Source: Alphaproteobacteria bacterium
GTDB taxonomy: Bacteria > Pseudomonadota > Alphaproteobacteria > UBA8366 > Aestuariispiraceae
Reading direction: 5' to 3'
Assembly (NCBI GenBank): GCA_024743195.1
Contig: JANSXE010000001.1
Location: forward strand, 124,001-188,000
Length of the DNA stretch: 64,000 bases
Shown here: positions 26,546-34,240 of the stretch, one piece after another
Numbering within the stretch: the stretch's first letter is position 1
How the letters are laid out: every line of letters starts with the position of its first letter
Made by a program: the position numbers and the translations under genes
The notes under the pieces: model-generated
The model's input: the letters and a program-made list of their open reading frames with translations, nothing else
The model's database searches: none
What the model was told of the DNA's origin: nothing

Positions 26546-27472
26546 ATGCTCGACGGCTTCGAGAGCGCGCGGATCGAGGTGGGCCCGGGCCCGGAGATGG
26601 GCCAGGAAGAGGGCGCGAACGCGCTCTCGCTGCACGTCCGTCAGGGCGGCGAGGGCCCGCCGCTCCTGCTGCTGCACGGCTATCCGCAGACCGGCGCCAT
26701 GTGGGCGCCCGTCGCGGCCGAGCTGGCCAAGCGCTTCCGGCTGGTGATCCCGGACCTGCGCGGCTACGGCCGCTCCGACAAGCCGGCGTCGGACGCGGAC
26801 CACGCCGCCTATTCCAAGCGCGCCATGGCGGGCGACATGCTGCGCCTGATGAGCGCGCTCGGTCATGAGCGCTTCCAGGCCGCCGGCCACGACCGCGGCG
26901 GCCGGGTGCTGCATCGGCTGTGCCTCGACGCGCCGGAGCGGGTGGCGCGCGCCGCGGTCCTGGACATCGCGCCGACCGCGCACGTCTTCCAGACCACGGA
27001 CAAACGCTTGGCCACCGCCTATTACCACTGGTTCTTCCTGATCCAGCCGGCGCCCTTCCCGGAGCGGCTGATCGGGGCCGACCCGATCTATTTCCTACAT
27101 CACACGTTGGGCGGTTGGGGCTCGGGCCTGGACGCCTTCGCGCCGGAAGCCCTCGCGGAATACGAGGCGGCGTTCAGCGATCCGGAGACGATCCGCGCGA
27201 CCTGCGAGGACTATCGCGCGGCCGCCGCCATCGACCTCGCCCACGACGCCGCCGACGCGGACCGGCGCATCCAATGCCCGCTGCTCGCGCTCTGGGGGTC
27301 GAACGGCGTGGTTGACCGCCTCTACGACGTATTGGCAACCTGGGAGCGGAAAGCCGACCACGTCTCCGGCCGCGCCGTCGAGGCCGGCCACTTCCTGGTC
27401 GAGGAGGCCCCGCGCGAGACGCTGGAGGCGTTCCTCGATTTCTTCGAAACCGACGAAAAAAACACGGGGTGA
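26546..27472 (+). CDS. Haloacetate (fluoroacetate) dehalogenase-like alpha/beta hydrolase
   Basis: A 308-residue alpha/beta hydrolase. The nucleophile elbow is GHDRGGR with Asp116, so the enzyme uses an Asp nucleophile like dehalogenases and epoxide hydrolases. Residues matching those I recall for fluoroacetate dehalogenase RPA1163 are all present: Asp116, Arg117, Arg120, Asp140, the halide-pocket His161-Trp162 in YYHWFFLIQPAPFPE, Tyr223 and catalytic His282. The HW pair and following QPAPFPE separate this group from epoxide hydrolases. It would turn haloacetate into glycolate plus halide; natural substrate unproven. GGAAAGGA precedes ATG 26546; it lies within the EamA-to-M24 operon. Confidence 0.82.
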   Translation: MLDGFESARIEVGPGPEMGQEEGANALSLHVRQGGEGPPLLLLHGYPQTGAMWAPVAAELAKRFRLVIPDLRGYGRSDKPASDADHAAYSKRAMAGDMLRLMSALGHERFQAAGHDRGGRVLHRLCLDAPERVARAAVLDIAPTAHVFQTTDKRLATAYYHWFFLIQPAPFPERLIGADPIYFLHHTLGGWGSGLDAFAPEALAEYEAAFSDPETIRATCEDYRAAAAIDLAHDAADADRRIQCPLLALWGSNGVVDRLYDVLATWERKADHVSGRAVEAGHFLVEEAPRETLEAFLDFFETDEKNTG

Positions 27473-27474
27473 GC

Positions 27475-27645
27475 ATGTCCGACGACAGCGATCAGGAGCG
27501 CCGCAGCGCCGAACGGCGCGGCCAGGAGCGCCGCACGGGCGATCGGCGCAAAGCCGACGCCGTGGGCTGGACCGGCGCAGAGCGCCGCCAGGGCGACCGC
27601 AGAGACGGCGATCGCCGCCAAAGCGTCCGCCGCACCGACGACTAG
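27475..27645 (+). CDS. Small Arg/Asp/Glu-rich repeat protein (56 residues), unknown function
   Basis: A short gene starting two bases after the hydrolase stop (TGAGCATG) and ending TAG at 27643-27645. The product is almost entirely an imperfect repeat of the form E/D-R-R-x-x (ERRSAERRGQERRTGDRRK, then ERRQGDRRDGDRRQSVRR), highly charged and probably helical or disordered, with a single WTG spacer between two repeat blocks. Tight coupling to its neighbours and third-position GC bias support a real gene. Similar ERRxGDRR strings appear as linkers in signalling proteins, but as a stand-alone protein I know no function. Confidence 0.65.
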   Translation: MSDDSDQERRSAERRGQERRTGDRRKADAVGWTGAERRQGDRRDGDRRQSVRRTDD

Positions 27646-27677
27646 CCGCGCCTCAGCGAATCGAAAGGATCGCCGCC

Positions 27678-28406
27678 ATGGCCGACGACGCTTACCAGCA
27701 GGAGCGCGAGGACCTCGCCGCCGCCTTCCGATGGACGGCGCGCCACGGCATGCATGAGGGGATCGCGAACCATTTCAGCCTCGCCGTCTCCGAAGACGGC
27801 TCGAAGTTCCTGCTCAACCCTTACGGCGTGCATTTCAGCCGCATGAAGGCCAGCGACCTGATGCTGATGGACGCGAGTGCGGAGCCGGACCCGGATGACG
27901 ACCGGGTGGACCCGACGGCTTTCGCGATCCACGGGGCCTTGCACCGCAACGTCCCCCAGGCGCGCTGCATCCTGCATCTGCACCCGAAGTACGGCACCGT
28001 GCTGGCCTCGCTGGCCGACAGCGCGATCCCGCCGATCGACCAGAACAGCATGCGCTTCTACGAGCGGGTCGCGATCGACGACGGCTATGACGGCATGGGG
28101 CTCGGCGAGGAGGCGGAGCGGCTGTCGCGCACGCTCGGCAACAAGTCGGTGCTGATGATGGGCAATCACGGCGTCATGACGGTCGCCGACACGGTCGCCC
28201 GCGCCTTCGACGAGATGGTCTATCTCGAACGCGCCTGCGAGACCGTGGTCACCGCCTACATGACCGGCAAGGAACTGCGCGTCGCCCCGCATGCGGTGGC
28301 CGCCAAGACGGCCCAGCAATGGGCCGACTATCCCGGCTTCAGCGACAAGCACTTCCAGGCGCTCAAAGGCATCCTCGACGCGGAGGAGCCGGAGTACCGG
28401 CAGTAA
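27678..28406 (+). CDS. Class II aldolase/adducin-domain protein
   Basis: A 242-residue single class II aldolase/adducin domain. The metal-binding HLHPKYG stretch (about residues 98-104) supplies the His-x-His pair, and GNHGVMTVADTVARAF near 165 gives the third His region. The catalytic Glu seen in fuculose-phosphate aldolase is not evident, as in many uncharacterised members (FAIHGALHR instead), so the reaction may differ from aldol cleavage. AAAGGA precedes ATG 27678. It follows the small repeat gene by 32 bases and precedes the M24 gene by 189 bases. Confidence 0.85.
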   Translation: MADDAYQQEREDLAAAFRWTARHGMHEGIANHFSLAVSEDGSKFLLNPYGVHFSRMKASDLMLMDASAEPDPDDDRVDPTAFAIHGALHRNVPQARCILHLHPKYGTVLASLADSAIPPIDQNSMRFYERVAIDDGYDGMGLGEEAERLSRTLGNKSVLMMGNHGVMTVADTVARAFDEMVYLERACETVVTAYMTGKELRVAPHAVAAKTAQQWADYPGFSDKHFQALKGILDAEEPEYRQ

Positions 28407-28595
28407 CGGCGCAAAGACCGCCAAGGCGCTCCGTTCCAGCACAGGTGCGGGCGGCTTCCCCCTTCAAACTTCCTGTTCACGGGGGAGCGCTCTCGCGCCG
28501 GTCGAACCGGTCGCAATCGCGTCGCGATTGGAGCGGACGGCGGCGCGCCGGCGGGCCCAGCATCGGCGAAACGGTCGATGCTGGGAGGCGTTCCG

Positions 28596-29840
28596 ATGCC
28601 GTTGGAAGGCGAAAGCACCCGCGCCGCGCGCCAGCACGGCGCGATGGAGTACACCACCCCGCCCGTCGATCTCGACGCGGTGCGGCTCGAGCGGCTGGGC
28701 CGCATTCGGGCGGAGCTGAAGCGCCGTGGGCTGCCCGCCGCCCTGTTCCTCGACCAGATCAACTGCCGCTACGCGACCGACGCCACCAACATGCAGATCT
28801 GGTGCTCGCACTACGAGGCGCGCTCTGTCTTCGTGGCGGCCGAGGGACCGTGCATCCTGTTCGACTACGCGAACCTGCCGCATCTGGCCGAGGAGCTGCC
28901 GACCCTCGACGAGTACCGGGCGATGTCCACCTTCTACTATTTCACCGCCGGCGCGCGGGCGGAGGAGCGCGCCGGCGAGTTCGCCCGCCAGATCGCAGAC
29001 CTGATGCGCGCCCATGGGCAGGGCGACCGGCGGCTCGCCGTCGACCGTCTGGGCGCGCTCGGCGTCGCGGCGCTGGCGCATCAGGGGATCGAGGTCGTCG
29101 ACGGCGAGGCGGTGGCGGAGCAGGCCCGCGCGGTCAAGTCGGCCGACGAGGTCGCGCTGATGCGCGCCGCCATCGCCGCCTGTGAGGAGGGCTGCCAGGC
29201 GATGTGGGAGGCGCTCGAGCCCGGCGTCACCGAAAACGCGCTCTGGGCCAAGCTGCACGAGGCGAACATCCGCCTCGGCGGGGAGTGGATCGAGACGCGC
29301 CTCCTCTCCGCCGGCCCGCGCACCAACCCCTGGTTCCGGGAATGCTCCATGCGGCCGATCGAGGCGGGCGAGGTCGTCAGCTTCGACACCGACCTGATCG
29401 GCCCCTACGGCTATTGCGCCGACATCTCGCGCGCCTGGCTGTGCGGCGGCGGCGCGCCGAGCCCGGACCAGGCCGACCTGATGGCCCGGGCGCGCGATCA
29501 GATCGCCCACAACACGGCCATTCTGAAGCCGGGCAAGAGCTTCCGCGAGGTCTCGATGGAGGCCTTCGACGTCGGCGAGGCGTTCCTCTCCAACCGCTAT
29601 CCCAGCCTGATCCACGGGGTCGGGCTGGCCGACGAATGGCCCTCCATCAAGCACGCCCAGGATTTCGACGCCAAGGGCTATGACGGGGTGCTGGTCCCCG
29701 GCATGACGCTCTGCGTCGAGAGCTATATCGGCCGCGAGGGCGGCAAGGAGGGCGTGAAGCTCGAGGAGCAGGTCTTGATCACCGAGGACGGGGTCGAGAC
29801 CCTGTCGCGCTATCCGCTGGGCTTCGATCCGACGGTTTGA
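28596..29840 (+). CDS. M24-fold protein, candidate DMSP lyase DddP
   Basis: A 414-residue protein with creatinase-like N-domain and M24 catalytic fold. Metal-ligand candidates are Asp264, Asp266 (SFDTD), Asp276 (CADIS), His340, Glu375 (CVESY) and Glu390 (KLEEQVLI). Their spacing (2, 10, 64, 35, 15) equals that of the iron ligands I recall for DddP of Ruegeria (295, 297, 307, 371, 406, 421), and Asp346 falls at the DddP catalytic Asp377 position; Tyr335 matches Tyr366. M24 peptidases have a second His where this protein has ADEWP. GGGAGG before ATG 28596 sets the start. The 3' end overlaps the MFS gene by 31 bases. Peptidase remains the alternative. Confidence 0.75.
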   Translation: MPLEGESTRAARQHGAMEYTTPPVDLDAVRLERLGRIRAELKRRGLPAALFLDQINCRYATDATNMQIWCSHYEARSVFVAAEGPCILFDYANLPHLAEELPTLDEYRAMSTFYYFTAGARAEERAGEFARQIADLMRAHGQGDRRLAVDRLGALGVAALAHQGIEVVDGEAVAEQARAVKSADEVALMRAAIAACEEGCQAMWEALEPGVTENALWAKLHEANIRLGGEWIETRLLSAGPRTNPWFRECSMRPIEAGEVVSFDTDLIGPYGYCADISRAWLCGGGAPSPDQADLMARARDQIAHNTAILKPGKSFREVSMEAFDVGEAFLSNRYPSLIHGVGLADEWPSIKHAQDFDAKGYDGVLVPGMTLCVESYIGREGGKEGVKLEEQVLITEDGVETLSRYPLGFDPTV

Positions 29841-30970
29841 GTCCGCCGCGCGGCGATGCGCGGCAGCGCGACGGCGCCGGCGACGAGATAGAAGAACGCC
29901 AGGGCGAGATAGAGCCCCTCCGCCCCGAGCAGCGCGAGCGCGCCCCCGGCGAGCCCCGGCGCGACGGTGGAGGCGAGCGCATAAACGCCGGCGAAGAGCG
30001 CCACTGCGCCCGTGAGCGAAGCGCCGTCGAAGCGGTCGCCGATCAGCGTCAGCGCCCCGGTGTAGAGCGCGTAGTTGGTCCCGCCCCAGACGGCCATCAG
30101 CGCCAGCGCGGCGATCGGGTGCGCGCCCCAGGGCGCCGCCATCGCAACCGCGCCCAGCGCCGACAGGGCGACGCACAGCGCGAGCGTGACGCGGCGGCCA
30201 TGGCGGTCGAGCGCCCAGCCCACCACCGGCTGGGCGGCGATCAACCCGATGTGGAACACGGAGGCCAGCAGCGCCCCGCGCGCCGCGCCCTCCCCCCGTT
30301 CGATCGCGATCACCGGCAGCAGGCTGATCATGATCGCATCCACCATCGACGCCACGGCGACCAGCAGGAAGGCGCCCGGCGCCGCAACCAGCAAGGCGCG
30401 CCAACCGCCGAGCGTCGGCGGGGACACCCGCCGGTCGATCTCCGGCGCCGCGGGGCCGAAGGGGATCAGGGCCAGCAGCGTCGCCGCCGCACAGCCCCCC
30501 AGAAGCAGGACCGGCCGGTCCGCGAACAGCGCCACCGCCGCGGGTCCGAGCGCGAATCCGACCGCGTTCGCCGCCGTATACCAACCAAGCACGCGCCCGC
30601 GCTGCTCCGGCCGGCACAGGCTGTTGAGCGCGGTTTCGCACACCACGAACATGAAGTTCGCGCCGATCCCGAGCGCCATGCGCGCCGCCAGCACCGGCCA
30701 GTAGTCCTGCGTCAACGCCATGGCGACGAGCGATCCCGCCATGACGACGACGCCCAGAAGGATCGTGCGACCCGCGCCGACGCGCCGCACGCACGGCCCC
30801 GTCAGCAGCACCCCGAGCATCAGGCCCACGCCGGTGCCGGCCGCATTGAGCCCGTTGCGGAAGCTGTCGACCTGATCGGCCAGCACCACGCCTAAGAGCG
30901 GATAGGTCGTGCCGATGGCCAGGCCGTAGATCAGGATGCCGACGATCAGACCAAGCAGAATCGGACGCAT
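29810..30970 (-). CDS. MFS transporter
   Basis: A 386-residue major facilitator with about 12 hydrophobic segments. The cytoplasmic loop motif between segments 2 and 3 reads GPCVRRVGAGRTILLG, and the second half has its counterpart WALDRHGRRVTLAL, as expected for a duplicated six-segment fold. Substrate unknown; it resembles the YbfB/YcaD-like branch of sugar- or drug-type exporters. It is divergent from a LysR regulator, so that regulator may control it, and it converges on the DddP-like gene with a 31-base overlap. Confidence 0.85.
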   Translation of the reverse strand: MRPILLGLIVGILIYGLAIGTTYPLLGVVLADQVDSFRNGLNAAGTGVGLMLGVLLTGPCVRRVGAGRTILLGVVVMAGSLVAMALTQDYWPVLAARMALGIGANFMFVVCETALNSLCRPEQRGRVLGWYTAANAVGFALGPAAVALFADRPVLLLGGCAAATLLALIPFGPAAPEIDRRVSPPTLGGWRALLVAAPGAFLLVAVASMVDAIMISLLPVIAIERGEGAARGALLASVFHIGLIAAQPVVGWALDRHGRRVTLALCVALSALGAVAMAAPWGAHPIAALALMAVWGGTNYALYTGALTLIGDRFDGASLTGAVALFAGVYALASTVAPGLAGGALALLGAEGLYLALAFFYLVAGAVALPRIAARRTQTVGSKPSG

Positions 30971-31031
30971 GGGGCGGACCCTCCTTAAGCGGGTGAAGCC
31001 GTCCGATTAACCATTCACATCAGGCACCCCA

Positions 31032-31046
31032 CAAACGATGTGTTTG
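31032..31046. promoter_or_regulatory. Dyad in the MFS-LysR intergenic region
   Basis: caaac (31032-31036) and gtttg (31042-31046) form a perfect inverted repeat with a five-base centre in the AT-richest part of the 109-base gap between divergent genes. LysR-type regulators bind short interrupted dyads of about 15 bases, so this is a reasonable binding site. It starts 34 bases before the LysR start codon at 31080. Confidence 0.35.
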
Positions 31047-31079
31047 CGTTCAAGAGATACTTTTCGTTACCCTCAGAGC

Positions 31080-32030
31080 ATGCGCGACATCCCCAACCTG
31101 AACGGCGTGCGGGCCTTCGAAGCGGCGGCCCGCCATGGCGGCTTCAAGGCCGCGGCCGAGGAGTTGGGAGTCACGCCGGCGGCCGTCAGCCGGCACATCC
31201 GCAATCTGGAGCGTACGTTGGGCGTCGCGCTGTTCGAGCGGCACGCCCGTCACGTCACGCTGACGGCGGAGGGCGGCCGCTTCGCCGTCACCGCCTCGGA
31301 GGCGCTCTCCTCGCTCGCGCTGGCGAGCCGAGGGCTACGCGGCGCGCGCGGCGGGGAGCGCGTGGTGGTGGACGTCGATTCGGAGGTGATGCTGACCTGG
31401 CTGGCGCCGCGGCTCGACGAGGCGGCGCTGAAGGACATGGGCGTTCAGCTCGACCTGCGCGCCCGCCCCGACCCGCCGCGGCTCGCGCTGGGGGAGGCCG
31501 ACCTCGCGATCACCTGGGGCGCCCAGACCAGCAATGGCTTCAAGAGCGAGTTGTTCCTGGACTACGCCGCCTTCCCGGTCGCCGCTCCAGCGCTCGACCC
31601 GCCGCGCGGCGAGGACGCCGAAACCCTCGCGGCCTTCTTGCGTGACCAACGTCTGCTTCACGACCGCGGGCTCTACTGGTGGCGGCGCGCCTGCACGGCT
31701 TTGGGGATGCGCGCGGAAGAGGCGCGCGACCATGTGTTCCTGAACCGCTCCTATCTCTGCCTGGACGCGGCCGAGCGCGGGCTGGGCGTGGCGATCGGCG
31801 ACGACATGACCTATTGGGAGTCGCTGAAGGCGGGACGCCTCCTGCGCCTCGCCGCGCCGACCCTGAAGAGCCGGGAGCGGCACTACCTCCTCACCCCCGA
31901 CAACCGCCCCACGGCGCCGCCCGTGCGCCGCGTCGTCGACTGGCTTCGGGCGCAGGCCGAGGCGCACCGCAAGGCGGTGGCCGCGGCCTCGCCCTTCGAG
32001 ACGGGCGCTCGCGCGCGCCCCTCAGGGTGA
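31080..32030 (+). CDS. LysR-family transcriptional regulator (GcvA-like)
   Basis: A 316-residue LysR protein. The N-terminal helix-turn-helix runs about 10-55 (AFEAAARHGGFKAAAEELGVT, then AVSRHIRNLE), and a periplasmic-binding-like effector domain follows. N-terminal NLNGVRAFEAAARHGGF is typical of the GcvA/AmpR branch. ATG 31080 is used instead of the upstream alternative at 31038. Its last 14 codons (SPFETGARARPSG and stop) lie inside a REP-like palindrome, so the native C-terminus has been replaced or extended by repeat DNA. Divergent from the MFS gene, its most likely target. Confidence 0.87.
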   Translation: MRDIPNLNGVRAFEAAARHGGFKAAAEELGVTPAAVSRHIRNLERTLGVALFERHARHVTLTAEGGRFAVTASEALSSLALASRGLRGARGGERVVVDVDSEVMLTWLAPRLDEAALKDMGVQLDLRARPDPPRLALGEADLAITWGAQTSNGFKSELFLDYAAFPVAAPALDPPRGEDAETLAAFLRDQRLLHDRGLYWWRRACTALGMRAEEARDHVFLNRSYLCLDAAERGLGVAIGDDMTYWESLKAGRLLRLAAPTLKSRERHYLLTPDNRPTAPPVRRVVDWLRAQAEAHRKAVAAASPFETGARARPSG

Positions 32031-32032
32031 GG
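31987..32032 (-). repeat. REP-like palindromic element forming the 3' end of the LysR gene
   Basis: The element carries cccttcgagacggg on the left and cctcagggtgagg on the right around a gcgctcgcgcgc centre, matching the 1847-1889 element in order and orientation. The LysR stop codon (32028-32030) is made by its right end. It forms an inverted pair with 32063-32120. Confidence 0.7.
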
Positions 32033-32062
32033 CCTTGAGCGTCCGGCCAAAGCAGCGAGCCC

Positions 32063-32120
32063 TGATCCTGAGGAACCATTAGACGCGCTTCGCCGCCAAC
32101 GGCCCCGTCTTTCGAGGCGA
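32063..32120 (+). repeat. REP-like palindromic element, degenerate
   Basis: Contains tgatcctgagga at its left and cgtctttcgaggcg at its right, the family ends, around a longer and more diverged centre. Orientation is opposite to 31987-32032, so the two make an inverted pair like the one flanking the minisatellite. Confidence 0.5.
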
Positions 32121-32151
32121 CGCATCGGAACTGGGCGCCCCGCCGTCCTGT

Positions 32152-32263
32152 CGTCGTCCCGGACGGCCGTCAGGGCGATCCGGGGTCCAGGAGCGGCCGG
32201 CGCCGACGGCGGAAGTGGCTCTGGAATTCGGCTCTCCGCTGCGCTGAGGCCGGGATGACCGAG
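32152..32263. repeat. Dispersed intergenic repeat (second family), diverged copy
   Basis: Begins cgtcgtcccggacggccgtc and ends gctgcgctgaggccgggatg, with gtcgtc...gatgac-type inverted ends like the element at 4976-5073. Together with the two REP-like elements it fills the 300-base gap between the LysR gene and aspS; no gene is seen there. Confidence 0.6.
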
Positions 32264-32330
32264 GAGCCGCATGACGGGCCAAGAGCCCTCATCCCGAGCG
32301 TCCAGCAGACGCCCGGCGGCTGACCGCGTC

Positions 32331-34118
32331 TCAGCCCTGCTTCACCTCGGGCGGCAGGTGCAGCTTGACGTGGACGTCGCGGAGTTGCTGGTCGGAGACC
32401 GGCGAGGGCGCGCCCATCATCAGATCCTGCGCCATCTGGTTCATCGGGAAGGCGATGACCTCGCGGATGTTGTCGGCGCCCGCCAGCAGCATGACGATCC
32501 GGTCGATGCCCGGGGCCGAGCCGCCGTGCGGCGGCGCGCCCAGCTTCATCGCGTTGATCATGCCGCCGAAGCGCTCGTCGACGACCTCCGGCCCGTGGCC
32601 GGCGATCTCGAAGGCCTTGTACATCACCTCCGGCAGATGGTTCCGGATCGCGCCGGAGGAGAGCTCCACCCCGTTGCAGACGATGTCGTACTGATAGGCC
32701 TTGATGTCGAGCGGGTCCTTGCTCTCCAACGCCTCCATGCCGCCCTGGGGCATCGAGAAGGGGTTGTGCGAGAAGTCGATCTTGCCCTGCGCCTCGTCGA
32801 ACTCGAACATCGGGAAATCGACGATCCAACAGAACTTGAACTCCCCCTCGGGGATCAAGTCCAGCTCCTCGGCGATCCTGGTGCGGGCCTGGCCGGCGAA
32901 GGCGGCGGCCGCGCCCGGTTTGCCGCAGACGAAGAAGCAGGCGTCGCCGGGGCCGAGCCTGGCGGCTTCCGCGATCTTCGCGATGCGCCCTTCATCCAGG
33001 TTCTTGGCGATCGGGCCGGCGGGGCCGTCCTCCTTCCAGACGATGTAGCCGAGGCCCGGCTGCCCCTCCTTCTGGGCCCAGCTGTTCAGCTTGTCGAAGA
33101 AGCTGCGCGGCTGGCCGGCGGTTCCCGGCGCGGGGATCGCGCGCACGACCGCGCCCTCCGACACCAGCCGCGCGAAGATCTTGAAGTCGGAGCCGGCGAA
33201 GGCCTCCGACACGTCGGCGATCACCAGCGGGTTGCGCAGGTCGGGCTTGTCGGAGCCGTATTTCAGCATCGCCTCGTCATAGGCGATGCGCGGGAACGGC
33301 GGCGCCGTCACCTGCCGGCCGTCCGCGAACTCCTCGAACACGCCGTGCAGGATCGGCTCGATCGCGGCGAAGACGTCCTCTTGCGTCACGAAGCTCATCT
33401 CGAAGTCGAGCTGATAGAACTCGCCCGGGCTGCGGTCGGCGCGCGCGTCCTCGTCGCGGAAGCAGGGCGCGATCTGGAAGTAGCGGTCGAAACCCGCCAT
33501 CATCAGGAGCTGCTTGAACTGCTGCGGCGCCTGGGGCAGCGCGTAGAACTGCCCCGGATGCAGCCGCGAGGGCACCAGGAAGTCGCGCGCGCCCTCCGGG
33601 CTGGAGGCGGTCAGGATCGGCGTCTGGAACTCGCGGAAGCCCTGCTCCACCATGCGCCGGCGGATCGACGAGATGATGTCGGCGCGCAGCTTGATGTTGG
33701 CGTGCATGTCCTCGCGCCGCAGGTCGAGGAACCGGTTCTTGAGGCGGATCTCCTCCGGATAGCCGGCGTCCTGGTTGACCGGCATGGGCAGGGGCGCGGC
33801 GCGGCTGAGCACGTCCGCGCTCTCAACCTTCAACTCCACCTCGCCGGTCGGGACCTTCGGGTTCACCGTCTCGGGCGAGCGCTGCACGACGCGGCCGTAG
33901 AGGGAGACGACCGATTCCAGGCTCAACGCCTCCAACTCCGCGAACAGCGGGCTCGAGCTGTCGACCACGCACTGGGTGATCCCGTGATCGTCGCGCAGAT
34001 CGACGAAGAGCAGATTGCCGTGGTCGCGCTTGCGATGGATCCAGCCGGCGAGCCGAACCTCCGCATCCGCGTGGGAAAGGCGCAGGGCGCCACAGTCGTG
34101 CGTGCGATAGGGATGCAT
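32331..34118 (-). CDS. aspS: Aspartyl-tRNA synthetase
   Basis: A 595-residue bacterial class IIb synthetase. An N-terminal OB fold begins [20 protein letters not shown] and includes [23 protein letters not shown] in two parts; the FLDLRRE region is motif 2-like, [18 protein letters not shown] is motif 2, and the C-terminal [16 protein letters not shown] is motif 3. A GAD insertion domain typical of bacterial AspRS sits between. Alphaproteobacterial AspRS is often non-discriminating and charges tRNA-Asn too, which depends on GatCAB elsewhere. GGAG lies upstream of ATG 34118. Confidence 0.97.
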   Translation of the reverse strand: MHPYRTHDCGALRLSHADAEVRLAGWIHRKRDHGNLLFVDLRDDHGITQCVVDSSSPLFAELEALSLESVVSLYGRVVQRSPETVNPKVPTGEVELKVESADVLSRAAPLPMPVNQDAGYPEEIRLKNRFLDLRREDMHANIKLRADIISSIRRRMVEQGFREFQTPILTASSPEGARDFLVPSRLHPGQFYALPQAPQQFKQLLMMAGFDRYFQIAPCFRDEDARADRSPGEFYQLDFEMSFVTQEDVFAAIEPILHGVFEEFADGRQVTAPPFPRIAYDEAMLKYGSDKPDLRNPLVIADVSEAFAGSDFKIFARLVSEGAVVRAIPAPGTAGQPRSFFDKLNSWAQKEGQPGLGYIVWKEDGPAGPIAKNLDEGRIAKIAEAARLGPGDACFFVCGKPGAAAAFAGQARTRIAEELDLIPEGEFKFCWIVDFPMFEFDEAQGKIDFSHNPFSMPQGGMEALESKDPLDIKAYQYDIVCNGVELSSGAIRNHLPEVMYKAFEIAGHGPEVVDERFGGMINAMKLGAPPHGGSAPGIDRIVMLLAGADNIREVIAFPMNQMAQDLMMGAPSPVSDQQLRDVHVKLHLPPEVKQG

Positions 34119-34240
34119 CGAAGCGCGCTCCGAGAAAACCGGGTGATCGGGAAAGCGTCGGAAAACCGGGCGGGAAAGGGCCTTGTCGGCCCCCGTTTGT
34201 CAAGGGGCGGCATCGGGACGCGGCGCGGACAGGCTGGACC

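Noticed and set aside
28464-30794. A 776-codon reverse frame across the M24 and MFS genes
   Set aside because: Overlaps the sense M24 gene and another frame of the MFS gene; low-complexity Arg/Ala content.
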